DNA of 64,000 bases, from assembly GCA_015243575.1 (NCBI GenBank), contig CP042469.1, positions 3,190,929-3,254,928 on the forward strand, read 5' to 3'. A model generated the notes under the pieces. That model searched no databases, was not told where the DNA came from, and was given only the letters and a program-made list of their open reading frames with translations. Positions 21,824 to 31,115 of the stretch are shown here, one piece after another. Source of the stretch: Clostridiales bacterium (GTDB lineage: Bacteria; Bacillota; Clostridia; Peptostreptococcales; Anaerovoracaceae). The stretch's first letter is position 1, and every line of letters begins with the position of its first letter. The position numbers were made by a program, and so were the translations under genes.

Positions 21824-21860
21824 TTGCTCCAAAAAATAAAATCCACATTCGTAGATTTCG

Positions 21861-21878
21861 AGTTAGCTAAAGCTAACT
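21861..21878. promoter_or_regulatory. DtxR-like operator 1 over the -10 box
   Basis: AGTTAGCTAAAGCTAACT has perfect eight-base arms around two central bases. Size and half-sites resemble DtxR/IdeR/MntR-type boxes. It overlaps the -10 hexamer of the operon promoter, the classic position for repression. Confidence 0.7.
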
Positions 21879-21904
21879 ATATCGTATCGCCTCTAACCTG
21901 TCAA
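21876..21904 (-). promoter_or_regulatory. promoter of the SLH/HID operon
   Basis: On the minus strand TTGACA (21904-21899), 17 bases, then TATAGT (21881-21876). This is a near-perfect sigma-A promoter about 90 bases before the SLH gene start. Two terminators lie directly upstream, so the operon is insulated. Confidence 0.85.
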
Positions 21905-21907
21905 TAG

Positions 21908-21928
21908 TAAAAAAGGTGGCTTCGCCAC
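21908..21928 (-). terminator. second terminator after the racemase gene
   Basis: Minus-strand hairpin GTGGCGAAGCCAC followed by CTTTTTT, four bases before the -35 of the next promoter. Confidence 0.75.
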
Positions 21929-21953
21929 TCTGGTAATGTAATTTCTCATTAGG

Positions 21954-21979
21954 TAAAAAGGCGGTGAAGACTCACCGCC
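21954..21979 (-). terminator. first terminator after the racemase gene
   Basis: Minus-strand hairpin GGCGGTGAGTCTTCACCGCC followed by TTTTT, about 66 bases after the racemase stop. Confidence 0.85.
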
Positions 21980-22045
21980 AAGTTATATTTCGTTTTTATG
22001 CTGTATTTGAAAACCAATTCTACGAAGGAATTGATTTTTCTTGCC

Positions 22046-23143
22046 TTATTTGCAGACGATTCTTACATTGGGGAAATTGGTAACAAACACCAAGGTAGCA
22101 TAGCAAAGATCGAATTCAACGATATCTCCCACTTTGTATTCCCGCTGGGCATCCTCAACATCAAGAATCAAGTGGTCACTGCTGGCGCCCAGTACTTCAA
22201 CTCCTCTATCTCGGGGATAAATCATATCCGGATATGCAACGTCAACCTTTCCGAGACCAAGCAATGCCCTTTTTCTAATTCCCCGGTCTTCATAAGTTCC
22301 TACGTTACCAAAGGCATCAAAGGAAAGCTGCCCTACCGGATAGCTGGGCTTATTCTTGAGTTCAATGATCTGCGCTTTCAATGTGAAAGCGTCCTGATAC
22401 ATGAAGCTCATATCCAGTTTAAAGAGATCTTTCAGATCCTTCGCCAGAATAATTCCTTCTCCCATGCGAAGATTGTTAATTCTTTTCGGCATGGTGCCAT
22501 TAAGCACCATGGGAAACGATGTGGTAGCTCCTCCTGATATGAGATCAAGCTTTCTCCCGATGGCTTCTTCGATCATCTCAGCATCTGCAATCAGTTCATT
22601 CATTTTTTCTGGAGTCGCAAGGATTGATCCATAACAGCCAAGATTGGTACCAATCCCGGAAAGATACAGACCATCCAGCTCTTTTTCAACCATCACCGCA
22701 GTATCTAATAGCTCCTTTTTGTCCCAGAAGCCTTCCCGAAGATCCCCCAGATCCACCATCAGGAGAACCTTATGTATCTTCCCCTGCTTCAAGGCTTCCT
22801 CATTGAGTGCCTTGAGAACCGTAACCTCGCTGTTGAGACTGATATCTGTCAGACGTACAGCCTCGGAGGCCTCACTCAGCATTGGCACGCGGATTAACAT
22901 ATAAGTCGCTTTAATCCCATAATCCATCGCAGCCTGAATCTGCTCCAAGCGGGAAGATGCAATAAAGTCCACTCCCGCATCGGCAAACTCTTTTGCTGCC
23001 TGAGGGATACCGGTAAAACCCTTGATCACTCCCGCAAGCCCGATACCTAGTTTTCCACAGCGCTCTACCGCCTGGTCGACGTTGTTTCTGAATTTTTTCA
23101 AATCAAGTTCAACCAAAGGGTACCTGATTTCTGAATTACTCAT
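22046..23143 (-). CDS. alanine/ornithine racemase-family PLP enzyme
   Basis: A 365-residue fold-type III PLP enzyme. The N-terminal TIM barrel carries the PLP lysine in LAGVIKGFTG (about residue 36), a phosphate-binding GGATTSFP region (about 199-206) and a C-terminal beta domain. It resembles clostridial ornithine racemases (Orr) more than ordinary Alr, which has a different lysine context. Ornithine racemase feeds D-ornithine into oxidative ornithine fermentation. The frame extends six codons up to a GTG, but ATG 23143 is preceded by AGAGGTG at good distance. It is the last gene of a minus-strand series with two acyl/aminoacyl ligases and homoserine dehydrogenase. Substrate (ornithine or another amino acid) is not settled by sequence. 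Confidence 0.82.
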   Translation of the reverse strand: MSNSEIRYPLVELDLKKFRNNVDQAVERCGKLGIGLAGVIKGFTGIPQAAKEFADAGVDFIASSRLEQIQAAMDYGIKATYMLIRVPMLSEASEAVRLTDISLNSEVTVLKALNEEALKQGKIHKVLLMVDLGDLREGFWDKKELLDTAVMVEKELDGLYLSGIGTNLGCYGSILATPEKMNELIADAEMIEEAIGRKLDLISGGATTSFPMVLNGTMPKRINNLRMGEGIILAKDLKDLFKLDMSFMYQDAFTLKAQIIELKNKPSYPVGQLSFDAFGNVGTYEDRGIRKRALLGLGKVDVAYPDMIYPRDRGVEVLGASSDHLILDVEDAQREYKVGDIVEFDLCYATLVFVTNFPNVRIVCK

Positions 23144-23215
23144 TTCTTTGTCACCTCTCACAGATATTTTAAATTGGGTTTTAGAAACAACACATGAATG
23201 GGTTGTTATTTTTTT

Positions 23216-25027
23216 CTATTGAATTCCTTTATTTGCATCGACAAAGCGTTTTATCTTCTTTCCTGTGGTCTTTTCGAACTCCTCCTTACGGATATCGATT
23301 TTTTTGATTCGCATGAAGAATGGAAGTTGGGTATTCAGCACATCGATCTCTTTCCAAATCAATGCAGCAACATCCTCTTCACTGTAGTTCTCACCCAAAG
23401 CTTCTTTGACCTCATCATAATCTGCCCTGATGCTGGCGAAAATCAGTGTTTCTCCCGTTTCCTCGCTATTCTTTCCCCATACCAGGCATTCCTGCACATA
23501 TGGAATCTTGCCCAGATGGTTTTCAAGCTCTTCCGGATAAACATTCTTGCCGTTCTTTGTGATAATTACATTCTTAATCCGGCCCGTGATATGAACGAAG
23601 TTGTCCTTGTCAAGATAACCCAAATCTCCAGTATGGAACCATCCATCCCGGAGAACATCTGCTGTGGCTTCCGGATTATTGTAATAACCCAGCATAATGT
23701 TGCCGCCGCCGGCACAGATTTCCCCAATGCCAGTTTCCGGGTCTGGTTCATGAATTTTCAGGCGGAAGCCGGGAGGTGCATACCCTGCCGCATCGTTTTT
23801 GGGATACTGATCCGGATTTAACGCACAGATGGGTGCACACTCTGTCAGGCCGTAACCCTGAAGTGCATTGACCCCGAAATCACGGATTCCCTGCAGAACA
23901 TCAGGGTCGATGGCTGCTCCGCCGCAGATCAAAACCTTCATTCTGCAGCCAAAGAGTGCCTGTATCTGTTTAAAGAAGATCGGCGCTAAATCAATGCCAA
24001 TTTTCTTTGTCTTTTTATTGATGGCAATGACCTTCTTCAAGGTATTCGCCTTGCCTGATTTCTTTGCATTCTGCCATATTTTTTTATACAGACTCTCGAA
24101 GATCAATGGAACCCCTAAAAAGATCGTTGGTCTTGCCTCCGAGAGATTTTTGACAATATATTTTAATCCCTCGCAATAAGCGATGGATGCGCCTCGATAT
24201 AAAGGCATCAGGAAGCCGCAGGTGCATTCGTACGTATGATGAATGGGAAGAACCGAGAAGAATACATCCTGTGGAGTAACCTCAAGCAGGGTCGGGGATG
24301 CCATCAGATCCTCAACAATGTTGCCGTGGGACAGCATAACTCCCTTGGCGATTCCCGTTGTACCAGAGGTAAACAGGATGATGCTCATAGAATCTCTTTC
24401 AATCTGCGCATCTACAAAATCTCTATTCCCATTATCTAAAAGAACTTTTCCTGCTTCGGTGATTTCCCTTAGCGAGAGCCGCTGCTCGTCACTGACGGCC
24501 GCATCCATATTGACCAGGAACTGGAGTCTCGTTTCTCCACGCTCCTTAATGCCCTGGAAAATCTTTTCATATTTCTGTGTGTAAATAATGCACTCTACAT
24601 CTGCTTCCTTGATCAGCTGTTCAAGCTCAGAAGCTCCCAGTTCTTTGTCCAGCGGTACCACAACACCTGTTCCGCAGACAGCAGCCAGGTAGGAAATCGC
24701 CCATTCGTAACGATTGTCCCCAATGATGGAAATGCTTTTCCCCTTGAGCCCCATGGAGCAAAAAGCCGTTCCAAGAGCATCCACGTCTCTCTTTGCTTCT
24801 CTGTAGGTGATCCCGCGATAAGGGCCTCCCACCTTGTCCTTCACATGAAACGCAATGTTGTCACCATATAATTCAACGCTGGATTCGAGCATCTGTTTTA
24901 AATCTATGATCGGTCTGATATCCCGATAAAGGATATACTTATCCTTGCTGTTCTTAATATCTTCAACCCGCTTGACAGCATACTCCATTTCCTTTTCCTT
25001 CATTGCCTTATACTGGCTGGCATCCAT
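23216..25027 (-). CDS. AMP-forming acyl-CoA synthetase/ligase (paralog 1)
   Basis: A 603-residue member of the ANL superfamily that adenylates a carboxylate and transfers it to CoA or another thiol. The P-loop ILFTSGTTGIAKGVMLSH lies near residues 217-234, the A5-type QGYGLTE near 390, the hinge GWFHTGDLGYLD near 465, GRIKNVIITKNGKNVYP near 485, and the catalytic lysine region TTGKKIKRF at the C-terminus. The layout is that of long-chain fatty acid ligases (FadD15-like). Start ATG 25027 has AAAGGAGGA upstream. It is followed by the racemase gene and preceded by a close paralog, so a gene duplication is likely. The real acyl substrate is unknown. Confidence 0.85.
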   Translation of the reverse strand: MDASQYKAMKEKEMEYAVKRVEDIKNSKDKYILYRDIRPIIDLKQMLESSVELYGDNIAFHVKDKVGGPYRGITYREAKRDVDALGTAFCSMGLKGKSISIIGDNRYEWAISYLAAVCGTGVVVPLDKELGASELEQLIKEADVECIIYTQKYEKIFQGIKERGETRLQFLVNMDAAVSDEQRLSLREITEAGKVLLDNGNRDFVDAQIERDSMSIILFTSGTTGIAKGVMLSHGNIVEDLMASPTLLEVTPQDVFFSVLPIHHTYECTCGFLMPLYRGASIAYCEGLKYIVKNLSEARPTIFLGVPLIFESLYKKIWQNAKKSGKANTLKKVIAINKKTKKIGIDLAPIFFKQIQALFGCRMKVLICGGAAIDPDVLQGIRDFGVNALQGYGLTECAPICALNPDQYPKNDAAGYAPPGFRLKIHEPDPETGIGEICAGGGNIMLGYYNNPEATADVLRDGWFHTGDLGYLDKDNFVHITGRIKNVIITKNGKNVYPEELENHLGKIPYVQECLVWGKNSEETGETLIFASIRADYDEVKEALGENYSEEDVAALIWKEIDVLNTQLPFFMRIKKIDIRKEEFEKTTGKKIKRFVDANKGIQ

Positions 25028-25162
25028 TTTCCCATCCTCCTTTTAATCAGGTAGTGCAATTTTTCGATCTCTCTTGTGGAAGGAAGCGCTGCTTCATTCC
25101 GTGCACACATTTGAGCGGCTAATTTTCCGTCCATCTGAGCACACTCATCGTGTCAGCGTTTC

Positions 25163-26884
25163 CTAAACACGGTTTGCGGTATAACGCTTTATCTTTTTTG
25201 TAGTGGTTTTCTCAAACTCTTCTTCCCTTATATCAAACCGCTTCACACGCTTGTAAAGCGGCATATGTTCGTTGATTTCATCGATTTCTTTCTTGAGCAG
25301 CCGTTTCAGTTCTGCTTCGCTGATCTTCCCGAATTTCGCTTCCACTGCTGTAAAATCGGGGAAAATTTCAGCACATACGATGGTGTCTCCCGACTTTTCT
25401 TCATCAAGACCCCAAACGACAACTTCACTGATAAAGTCGCTCTTATTCAGATAGAATTCCACCTCTTCCGGGAAGATGTTTTTACCGTTTTTGGTTACGA
25501 TTACATTCTTCTTTCTGCCAGAGATATATAAAAAACCATCCTTGTCAAAATAGCCATAATCACCGGTGTGAAGCCATCCATTTACAAGAACCTTTGCGGT
25601 TTCCTCCGGATTGTCATAATACCCCAGCATGACAGAATCACCCCTGCAAATGATTTCCCCAACGCCGTTCTCATCCTCTTCAATGATGCGAATTTCCGTG
25701 CCCGGCATGGGCAGTCCAACGGAAGCAGGCTTATAGTACCGATCCTTATTGACCGCTATGATCGGTGAATTTTCCGTCATCCCATAGCCCTGAAACATCG
25801 TAATTCCCATGGCGTTGAAATCCTCGACAACGGCGGGATCTATGGCTGCCGCACCTGAAATAAACACCTGCATGTGTCCCCCCATGGCTTGGTGCACTGC
25901 TTTAAATAGTTTCTTTGTTGATTTAATATTCAATTTACCAAGCTGCTTGGAAAGCTGTACCGCAGCCCGCATTTTCTTCGCCTTTCCGCTATCCTCGGCC
26001 TTTTTCCATACTTTTTTGTGCATGGACTCGAAGATCAACGGAACACCGAGCATAATGTTGGCCTGGGACTCCGCCATATTTTTGACGATATATTTCAGTC
26101 CTTCACAGATTGCAACACAGCAGCCCTGGTACATGGAAGTAAAAACATGGCAGGTTAACTCATACGTATGGTGCATTGGCAAAACGGAAAGTCCTGTGAA
26201 ATTTTGTGAAACATCAACGAACTTTGACATATTGAACACATTGGCTGTGATATTCTTATGAGAGAGCATCACACCTTTTGCCATTCCTGTTGTTCCGGAA
26301 GTAAAAAGCAGGGAGCACATTGCCTCTCTGTCGATTTCTGCATCGATAAAATTGCGCTGCTCCTCCATAAGCAATCTTCTTCCAGCTCTCTGAAGCTTTT
26401 TCATGGAAAGCTTGTGATCTATGTGATCTGTAGCGTCCATGCTAATACTGTATTCTATGCTCTCAATCCCCTGGATCGCTTCTTCTACAACAGCACCCAC
26501 TTTGCTGGAATAGATGATCGCACTGGTGCCGGATCTTTCAAGCAGATTATGCACTTCCTGGGCAGGCAGCTCACGGTCCAAGGGAACAACAACGCCTACC
26601 CCGTTTACCACTGCCAGATAGGAGACAACCCACTCGTAGCGGTTCTCTCCGATGACTGCTATATTTTTACCTCCCAGGCCCAAATCCAACAGCGCAGTAC
26701 CGAACTCATCGATGTCTGTCTTGAACTTGCTGAATTTGATAGGAACATAGCTTCCTCCAGGCGCATTCTTCACCAGAAACGCATTCTTATCCGCAAACAG
26801 CTCAGCACTGCTATTGATCATATCCTTTAAATCACGTATGGGTCTTCGGGTATATTCTTCATCTCTATATTTGGAGCTGTTCAT
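25163..26884 (-). CDS. AMP-forming acyl-CoA synthetase/ligase (paralog 2)
   Basis: A 573-residue ANL-superfamily ligase, similar throughout to the downstream paralog. Motifs: LLFTSGTTGMAKGVMLSH (about 193-210), QGYGMTENSP (about 364), GWLHTGDYGYFDKDG (about 437), GRKKNVIVTKNGKNIFP (about 457) and the C-terminal TTTKKIKRY. The frame is open for 35 further codons, but ATG 26884 has AGGAGGAG upstream and gives a start aligned with the paralog. It lies 128 bases after homoserine dehydrogenase and 135 bases before the second ligase. Substrate unknown; the pairing of two such enzymes with a racemase and homoserine dehydrogenase is unusual. Confidence 0.85.
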   Translation of the reverse strand: MNSSKYRDEEYTRRPIRDLKDMINSSAELFADKNAFLVKNAPGGSYVPIKFSKFKTDIDEFGTALLDLGLGGKNIAVIGENRYEWVVSYLAVVNGVGVVVPLDRELPAQEVHNLLERSGTSAIIYSSKVGAVVEEAIQGIESIEYSISMDATDHIDHKLSMKKLQRAGRRLLMEEQRNFIDAEIDREAMCSLLFTSGTTGMAKGVMLSHKNITANVFNMSKFVDVSQNFTGLSVLPMHHTYELTCHVFTSMYQGCCVAICEGLKYIVKNMAESQANIMLGVPLIFESMHKKVWKKAEDSGKAKKMRAAVQLSKQLGKLNIKSTKKLFKAVHQAMGGHMQVFISGAAAIDPAVVEDFNAMGITMFQGYGMTENSPIIAVNKDRYYKPASVGLPMPGTEIRIIEEDENGVGEIICRGDSVMLGYYDNPEETAKVLVNGWLHTGDYGYFDKDGFLYISGRKKNVIVTKNGKNIFPEEVEFYLNKSDFISEVVVWGLDEEKSGDTIVCAEIFPDFTAVEAKFGKISEAELKRLLKKEIDEINEHMPLYKRVKRFDIREEEFEKTTTKKIKRYTANRV

Positions 26885-27012
26885 TCTTTTCTCCTCCTGC
26901 AATCGATCGTTTAACATCAATCGATGTTGATACAATTTTCCATAAAATCTATATTTTAGATTAGAAAACAGTATAGAATATTCTATCATAGATTTCGTTT
27001 GGGAAGCAACAC

Positions 27013-28050
27013 CTATCCGATTACCCGAATCAGGTCACTTAGTACACCATATGCTGTCTGTAGAATTTCAGGATCATGCTCCACTACAGAAACAGGTCCC
27101 ATAAGATCAGTGGTGATGGTGACTACAGATGAAGTTCCTGATATCGATGCAAAAAGGTCCTTCTGATCGATCTCCTCCGGCCCAACACTCCCAATTACTG
27201 TTCCGTTCTGAATTGTGCCTCTGCAAAGAAGTTTGATTACCTTACCCCTTGCATCAGCCTCCCGAAGCTGATCGGTGGTGATTCCTGCAATTCCCTTCCG
27301 CTGAATCAAATCAGGTGTAATATCCGCGTCCATCAGAACATTCAGCAGTGCAGCGGTTTTTGCAGCCGCATCCCAACCTTCCACATCCAAAGCAGGATCG
27401 GCTTCGACAAAGCCTTTCATTTTTCCTTCTGCAATCACTTCATCATATGGTCTGCCTTTTGCTAACTCCTCGAGAATGAAATTTGTCGTGGAATTCAGGA
27501 TTCCTTTTACCGCGGTTACCCTGCAAAGTTTCAAGGTATCCTCCACAAGGTTGAATACCGGTGTACCGTCCATCACCGTAGTCTCATAGCAAAATCTCAC
27601 GCCCTGGGATTCCGCCAGTCTTCGCAACCTCTTAAAATCCCAGGCAATCGGGCCTTTATTGGCAGTAATCACATGCTTTTTCCTGTGAAATGCGGCTTCA
27701 ATATGATCAATTGCGGGCCGGCCGGAAAAAATAGCAAGCGGAGTCATCTCAACCAAGATATCGTAAGCTGCTTTCTCTGCGATTTCAAGAGAGGTAAGTG
27801 TAGAAGCATCGGGATTCTCAGCGAAAAAGCGTCCTTGCTCCTGAATTTCGCTTAATGCTCTCGCAACATCCACTCCATTTTCATTGATAAGGCAGCCACG
27901 GCTTCCTGTGGCGATGGCCGTCACAATGACATCGCTTCGGTAGTTTTTCCTGATTTCTTCCAATTTATCCTGCAGCAGCGCTGCAAAGGCCTTCCCCGCA
28001 TTTCCAAAACCGAGAAGAGCAATTTTAATTTTTCCTCTATCCTCTTTCAT
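27013..28050 (-). CDS. hom: homoserine dehydrogenase
   Basis: A 345-residue NAD(P)-dependent dehydrogenase that reduces aspartate semialdehyde to homoserine on the way to threonine and methionine. The Rossmann motif is LLGFGNAGKAF (about 13-23). The catalytic region is VTANKGPIAWDF (about 128-139) and the family signature with acid and lysine is EADPALDVEGWDAAAK (about 215-230). There is no C-terminal ACT domain, so it is the short, probably non-feedback-regulated form. Start ATG 28050 has GGAAGGAA eight bases upstream. It heads the minus-strand series with the two ligases and the racemase. Confidence 0.88.
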   Translation of the reverse strand: MKEDRGKIKIALLGFGNAGKAFAALLQDKLEEIRKNYRSDVIVTAIATGSRGCLINENGVDVARALSEIQEQGRFFAENPDASTLTSLEIAEKAAYDILVEMTPLAIFSGRPAIDHIEAAFHRKKHVITANKGPIAWDFKRLRRLAESQGVRFCYETTVMDGTPVFNLVEDTLKLCRVTAVKGILNSTTNFILEELAKGRPYDEVIAEGKMKGFVEADPALDVEGWDAAAKTAALLNVLMDADITPDLIQRKGIAGITTDQLREADARGKVIKLLCRGTIQNGTVIGSVGPEEIDQKDLFASISGTSSVVTITTDLMGPVSVVEHDPEILQTAYGVLSDLIRVIG

Positions 28051-28373
28051 TAAGGCATTCCTTCCCTTTCCAATATATTTCTACTCCAACTGCTAGTATT
28101 TACGATCCATGTGAATGACCTCTCTAAGGTTCCCGACTCTCTGGGAGCACTCTGGTAATTTCAATTTCATTATACGGTGCTTCCCCAGAGCTGGCAAGAA
28201 AATCGTGGGTGGTATCGCTTGAAGCAATTTGATAATAAGTCCTAAGTAAGCCGAAAGAAGAAAGGAATATGACTGAATTTGAAACGTATGATAGATAGCA
28301 GAAAGATTCCATTCCTAATTTTGATAAGGGATTCAAGGATTGCATCAGGCTTGCTCCCCAATGGTGAAGTATT
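28051..28373. other. 323-base intergenic region between divergent genes
   Basis: It holds the leader of homoserine dehydrogenase on one side and of the duplicated unknown gene on the other. No open frame with a ribosome site, no tRNA, and no T-box or known riboswitch core were seen. Promoters must lie here but none is near consensus. Confidence 0.5.
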
Positions 28374-29537
28374 ATGATCGAAACATACAGTTTCAATCCC
28401 CAATGTATTACATACAGCCAAATGAATATGATTTTTAACGCTAGAATCTATTACAGAAGGTTGACTACCTGGACCAGAGCCTATCTGCTTAGCCGTTATT
28501 ACAATATCGGGACCGCAGAAGATCTTTTTAACCGTTTATATTCTGAATCTTTAGAGATCGGAGATATGATGCAGATCATTTTCGGACGGCGATCCTCTGA
28601 GGAATATAGTCAGTTATTAAGCCAATTTGCAATTCCTCTCCGTGAATTGATTACTGCCCAGCTTGCAGGGGATATGGAAGGAATAAGCCAAAACCTGGAG
28701 CAGATTTACGCCAATATCCAGGAGCGAGCAAGTTATCTTGAGGCCATGAACCCGTATTGGAACCAAATTGAATATGAAAACCTCCTGACCACTTATACGC
28801 AGTATATTTTTGAAGAAGCCAATGCACTGTCAAGGGGTGATTACAGCAGGGATATTCAGATCTATAATCAATTGAATGCACATACGAATCTGATGGGTGA
28901 TGTGTTTGCAGAGGGTGTGTATGATTATATCACCTCTGGCGCCGGAGCTTCTGCTGCTCCGGGTACAGAAGGAGTACAATGCATTAACTATGATCAAATG
29001 AATGCCATCTATGGAATTCGAATATTCTGGTTTGAGTTAGTAATCTGGATCAGAAATTATATGCTCAGCAGATATATGGGTCTTGGAGACACAGATGAAG
29101 TCTATAACCGCCTCTTACAGGTACCGGTGGATTATGTCAATATTCTAAGGCAAATTTTCGGCGAGATTGTTGTCGGAGAATACGTAACACTGTTTTATCG
29201 CTATATTGACTTGATTGATGCGCTGGTAACGGCTCAAATAGAAGGGAATGTAGAGGAGATTGGCCTGATTACACAGCAATTGTATCAGAATGCGGATGAA
29301 CGAGCGGCATTTCTTGCATCCATCAACCCTTATTGGAGTGAAGATGAATGGCGAAACAGGCTTTATACCAATCTGCGCAGCACCTTAGATCAGTCCACCT
29401 CCTTCCTAATGGGTGATTATAGCCGGAATATTAATATTTTCAGCAGTTTGCTGGATCAGGCGGAAAGCACAAGCAATTATTTTGCCGAAGGTTTATTTGA
29501 TTACCTCAATCAGCAGCAGTCACTGCGCTTTCGTTAG
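28374..29537 (+). CDS. unknown helical protein with two internal repeats
   Basis: A 387-residue protein built from two homologous halves (about 10-190 and 200-382). Each starts with ITYSQMNMIFNAR or INYDQMNAIYGIR, has an aromatic helix with Trp and YLLSRY/YMLSRY, and ends with RASYLEAMNPYW or RAAFLASINPYW, then GDYSRDI/GDYSRNI and FAEGVYDYI/FAEGLFDYL. The predicted content is almost all helical, with no signal peptide and no clear membrane segment. Start ATG 28374 has only GGTGA near it, so the start is moderately sure. It is alone on its strand. The strict conservation of NPYW and GDYSR in both halves suggests a binding role for a repeated four-helix unit, but no function is known to me. Confidence 0.78.
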   Translation: MIETYSFNPQCITYSQMNMIFNARIYYRRLTTWTRAYLLSRYYNIGTAEDLFNRLYSESLEIGDMMQIIFGRRSSEEYSQLLSQFAIPLRELITAQLAGDMEGISQNLEQIYANIQERASYLEAMNPYWNQIEYENLLTTYTQYIFEEANALSRGDYSRDIQIYNQLNAHTNLMGDVFAEGVYDYITSGAGASAAPGTEGVQCINYDQMNAIYGIRIFWFELVIWIRNYMLSRYMGLGDTDEVYNRLLQVPVDYVNILRQIFGEIVVGEYVTLFYRYIDLIDALVTAQIEGNVEEIGLITQQLYQNADERAAFLASINPYWSEDEWRNRLYTNLRSTLDQSTSFLMGDYSRNINIFSSLLDQAESTSNYFAEGLFDYLNQQQSLRFR

Positions 29538-29618
29538 CAGCATTCGAGACTGCCTTTCTGCCGTCAATTCCTACTCCGTTCGCCAGCCTTCAGTCCCTGC
29601 ACTTGCGGTAGTTATTAA

Positions 29619-29682
29619 TAAAAACGTCCCGAATGGCCTGTCCTCTCCGATAAAGAGTATTGGCATGCCATATCCGGGACGC
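29619..29682 (-). terminator. terminator of the APC permease gene
   Basis: Minus-strand CGTCCCG pairs with CGGGACG (and ATGGC with GCCAT inside), followed by TTTTTATTAA, about 30 bases after the permease stop. Confidence 0.65.
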
Positions 29683-29708
29683 TTTATTCGCATTGCGCGT
29701 TCTAGGGT

Positions 29709-31058
29709 TTAGAGTTCTACATCGTCCTTTGCATTCTTGCCGTATACATATCCTCCGATAATGGCCACCATACAAATAACGACAAAAATTATGAACTGTG
29801 GATTCGCCAGTCCGCCAATCAGAACGAACATTGAGCCCAAAGTGGCGCAGATTGGGAATACAACTCCATACCAAACGCCCTTAACCCGTCCTTCTCTCCA
29901 GAGTCTGAAGACCTGATAATATAGCACGATATAGAGCAAGTAGCTAACGGAAATAGCGATTTCCGCAATATCTCCATTGACCAGCAAGCTGTACTTGTTC
30001 TGCAGGTAATGGATCACCCACCAAACGCCGGATACTGCCATTGCAAAAATAGCAGAATTTACAGGCATGTTCAGCTTACGGTTGACTTTTGCCACAGCCT
30101 TTGAACCGGGGATTGCATTTCTCAGTGCAAGGGAATAAGGAAGTCTGATATAACCTAAAATAAGTCCGTTTGCAGTTCCCATAACCGAGATTGTTACAAA
30201 GACATAGATGATTCCGGCAAAGGTGGGTCCCAAAAGATTGGTCGCAGCAACTGCGACGGCAGTGTCTCCAAGCTCCATGACCTGTTCCACCCCCAGGTAA
30301 CCTGTAATACCGAGGAAATACATCAGATACGCAGCTAAAATAAACAACGGTGCAGCCACGAGTGCTCTTGGAACATTTCGTTTTGAATCCCTTACTTCAT
30401 GGGCAACAGCAGTGGATACAATCCACCCATCAAAAGAAAACGCGATTGGGCCGATGGCTGCTGTCCACGCCAAGGTCTTGGTTGCCTCGATTGCTTCGGG
30501 TGACGGATTTTGGATTGCCGCGATGGGGTCTCCAAAGACCAAACCGCCGATAGCGATGGCAAAAAGGGGAATCAGCTTGATCACAACAGTGGCTTCCTGA
30601 AATAACCCGCCGATTTTAGCAGAAAAGATATTATATAGGAAGCAAATGAAGAACCAGACCAATCCAACTCCAACCATTCCAACGAAAGTTAAATCCCATC
30701 CCATAGTCAGCCCTGTATAAATACCAACTACCCAGCAAAGCAAAACAGTCAGCGTTGGATAGTAAACAAATACCTGAAACCAACCAAAGAGACTTGCCCA
30801 CCGTTTTCCAATAAACTCGTTGGCATAGGTGATGACTCCGCCTGGCTTGTCCGATAATGCGGCAAGCTGGCTGAAGGTCAAACAGCCGAATACGATAGTA
30901 AATGCTGCGATGCAGAATACCAGCACAGCAAGTCCTACATTACCGCCGGTATACCCCAGCATATCGTCAGACTTGAAAAAAATTCCAGAACCGATAACGA
31001 TTCCTACGATCATAGCAATAGTGGTGAATAGTCCGTATTCACGTTTTTGCTGTTCCAT
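29709..31058 (-). CDS. APC-family amino acid permease
   Basis: A 449-residue membrane protein with about twelve hydrophobic segments. The first segment has the APC signature GIVIGSGIFFKSD (about 20-32), where the unwound helix binds the amino-acid backbone; SFDGWIV (about 209) lies in the sixth segment. The frame has an in-frame GTG nine bases further up, but that overlaps the AAAGGAG ribosome site, so ATG 31058 is chosen. It resembles LAT/YkbA-type exchangers for neutral amino acids or serine/threonine; substrate not determinable. It follows cysK on the same strand by 57 bases and may be read with it. Confidence 0.87.
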   Translation of the reverse strand: MEQQKREYGLFTTIAMIVGIVIGSGIFFKSDDMLGYTGGNVGLAVLVFCIAAFTIVFGCLTFSQLAALSDKPGGVITYANEFIGKRWASLFGWFQVFVYYPTLTVLLCWVVGIYTGLTMGWDLTFVGMVGVGLVWFFICFLYNIFSAKIGGLFQEATVVIKLIPLFAIAIGGLVFGDPIAAIQNPSPEAIEATKTLAWTAAIGPIAFSFDGWIVSTAVAHEVRDSKRNVPRALVAAPLFILAAYLMYFLGITGYLGVEQVMELGDTAVAVAATNLLGPTFAGIIYVFVTISVMGTANGLILGYIRLPYSLALRNAIPGSKAVAKVNRKLNMPVNSAIFAMAVSGVWWVIHYLQNKYSLLVNGDIAEIAISVSYLLYIVLYYQVFRLWREGRVKGVWYGVVFPICATLGSMFVLIGGLANPQFIIFVVICMVAIIGGYVYGKNAKDDVEL

Positions 31059-31115
31059 TGAACACACTCCTTTAAGTTTGTATTAGATTAAATAAATTTC
31101 TGATTTCGGGTTTCA

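Noticed and set aside
25078-25100. Hairpin GGAAGGAAGC...GCTTCATTCC between the two ligase genes
   Set aside because: No T run follows; too weak to call a terminator.
28124-28396. Minus-strand 90-codon frame before homoserine dehydrogenase
   Set aside because: Overlaps the start of the opposite gene, no ribosome site, composition unlike protein.
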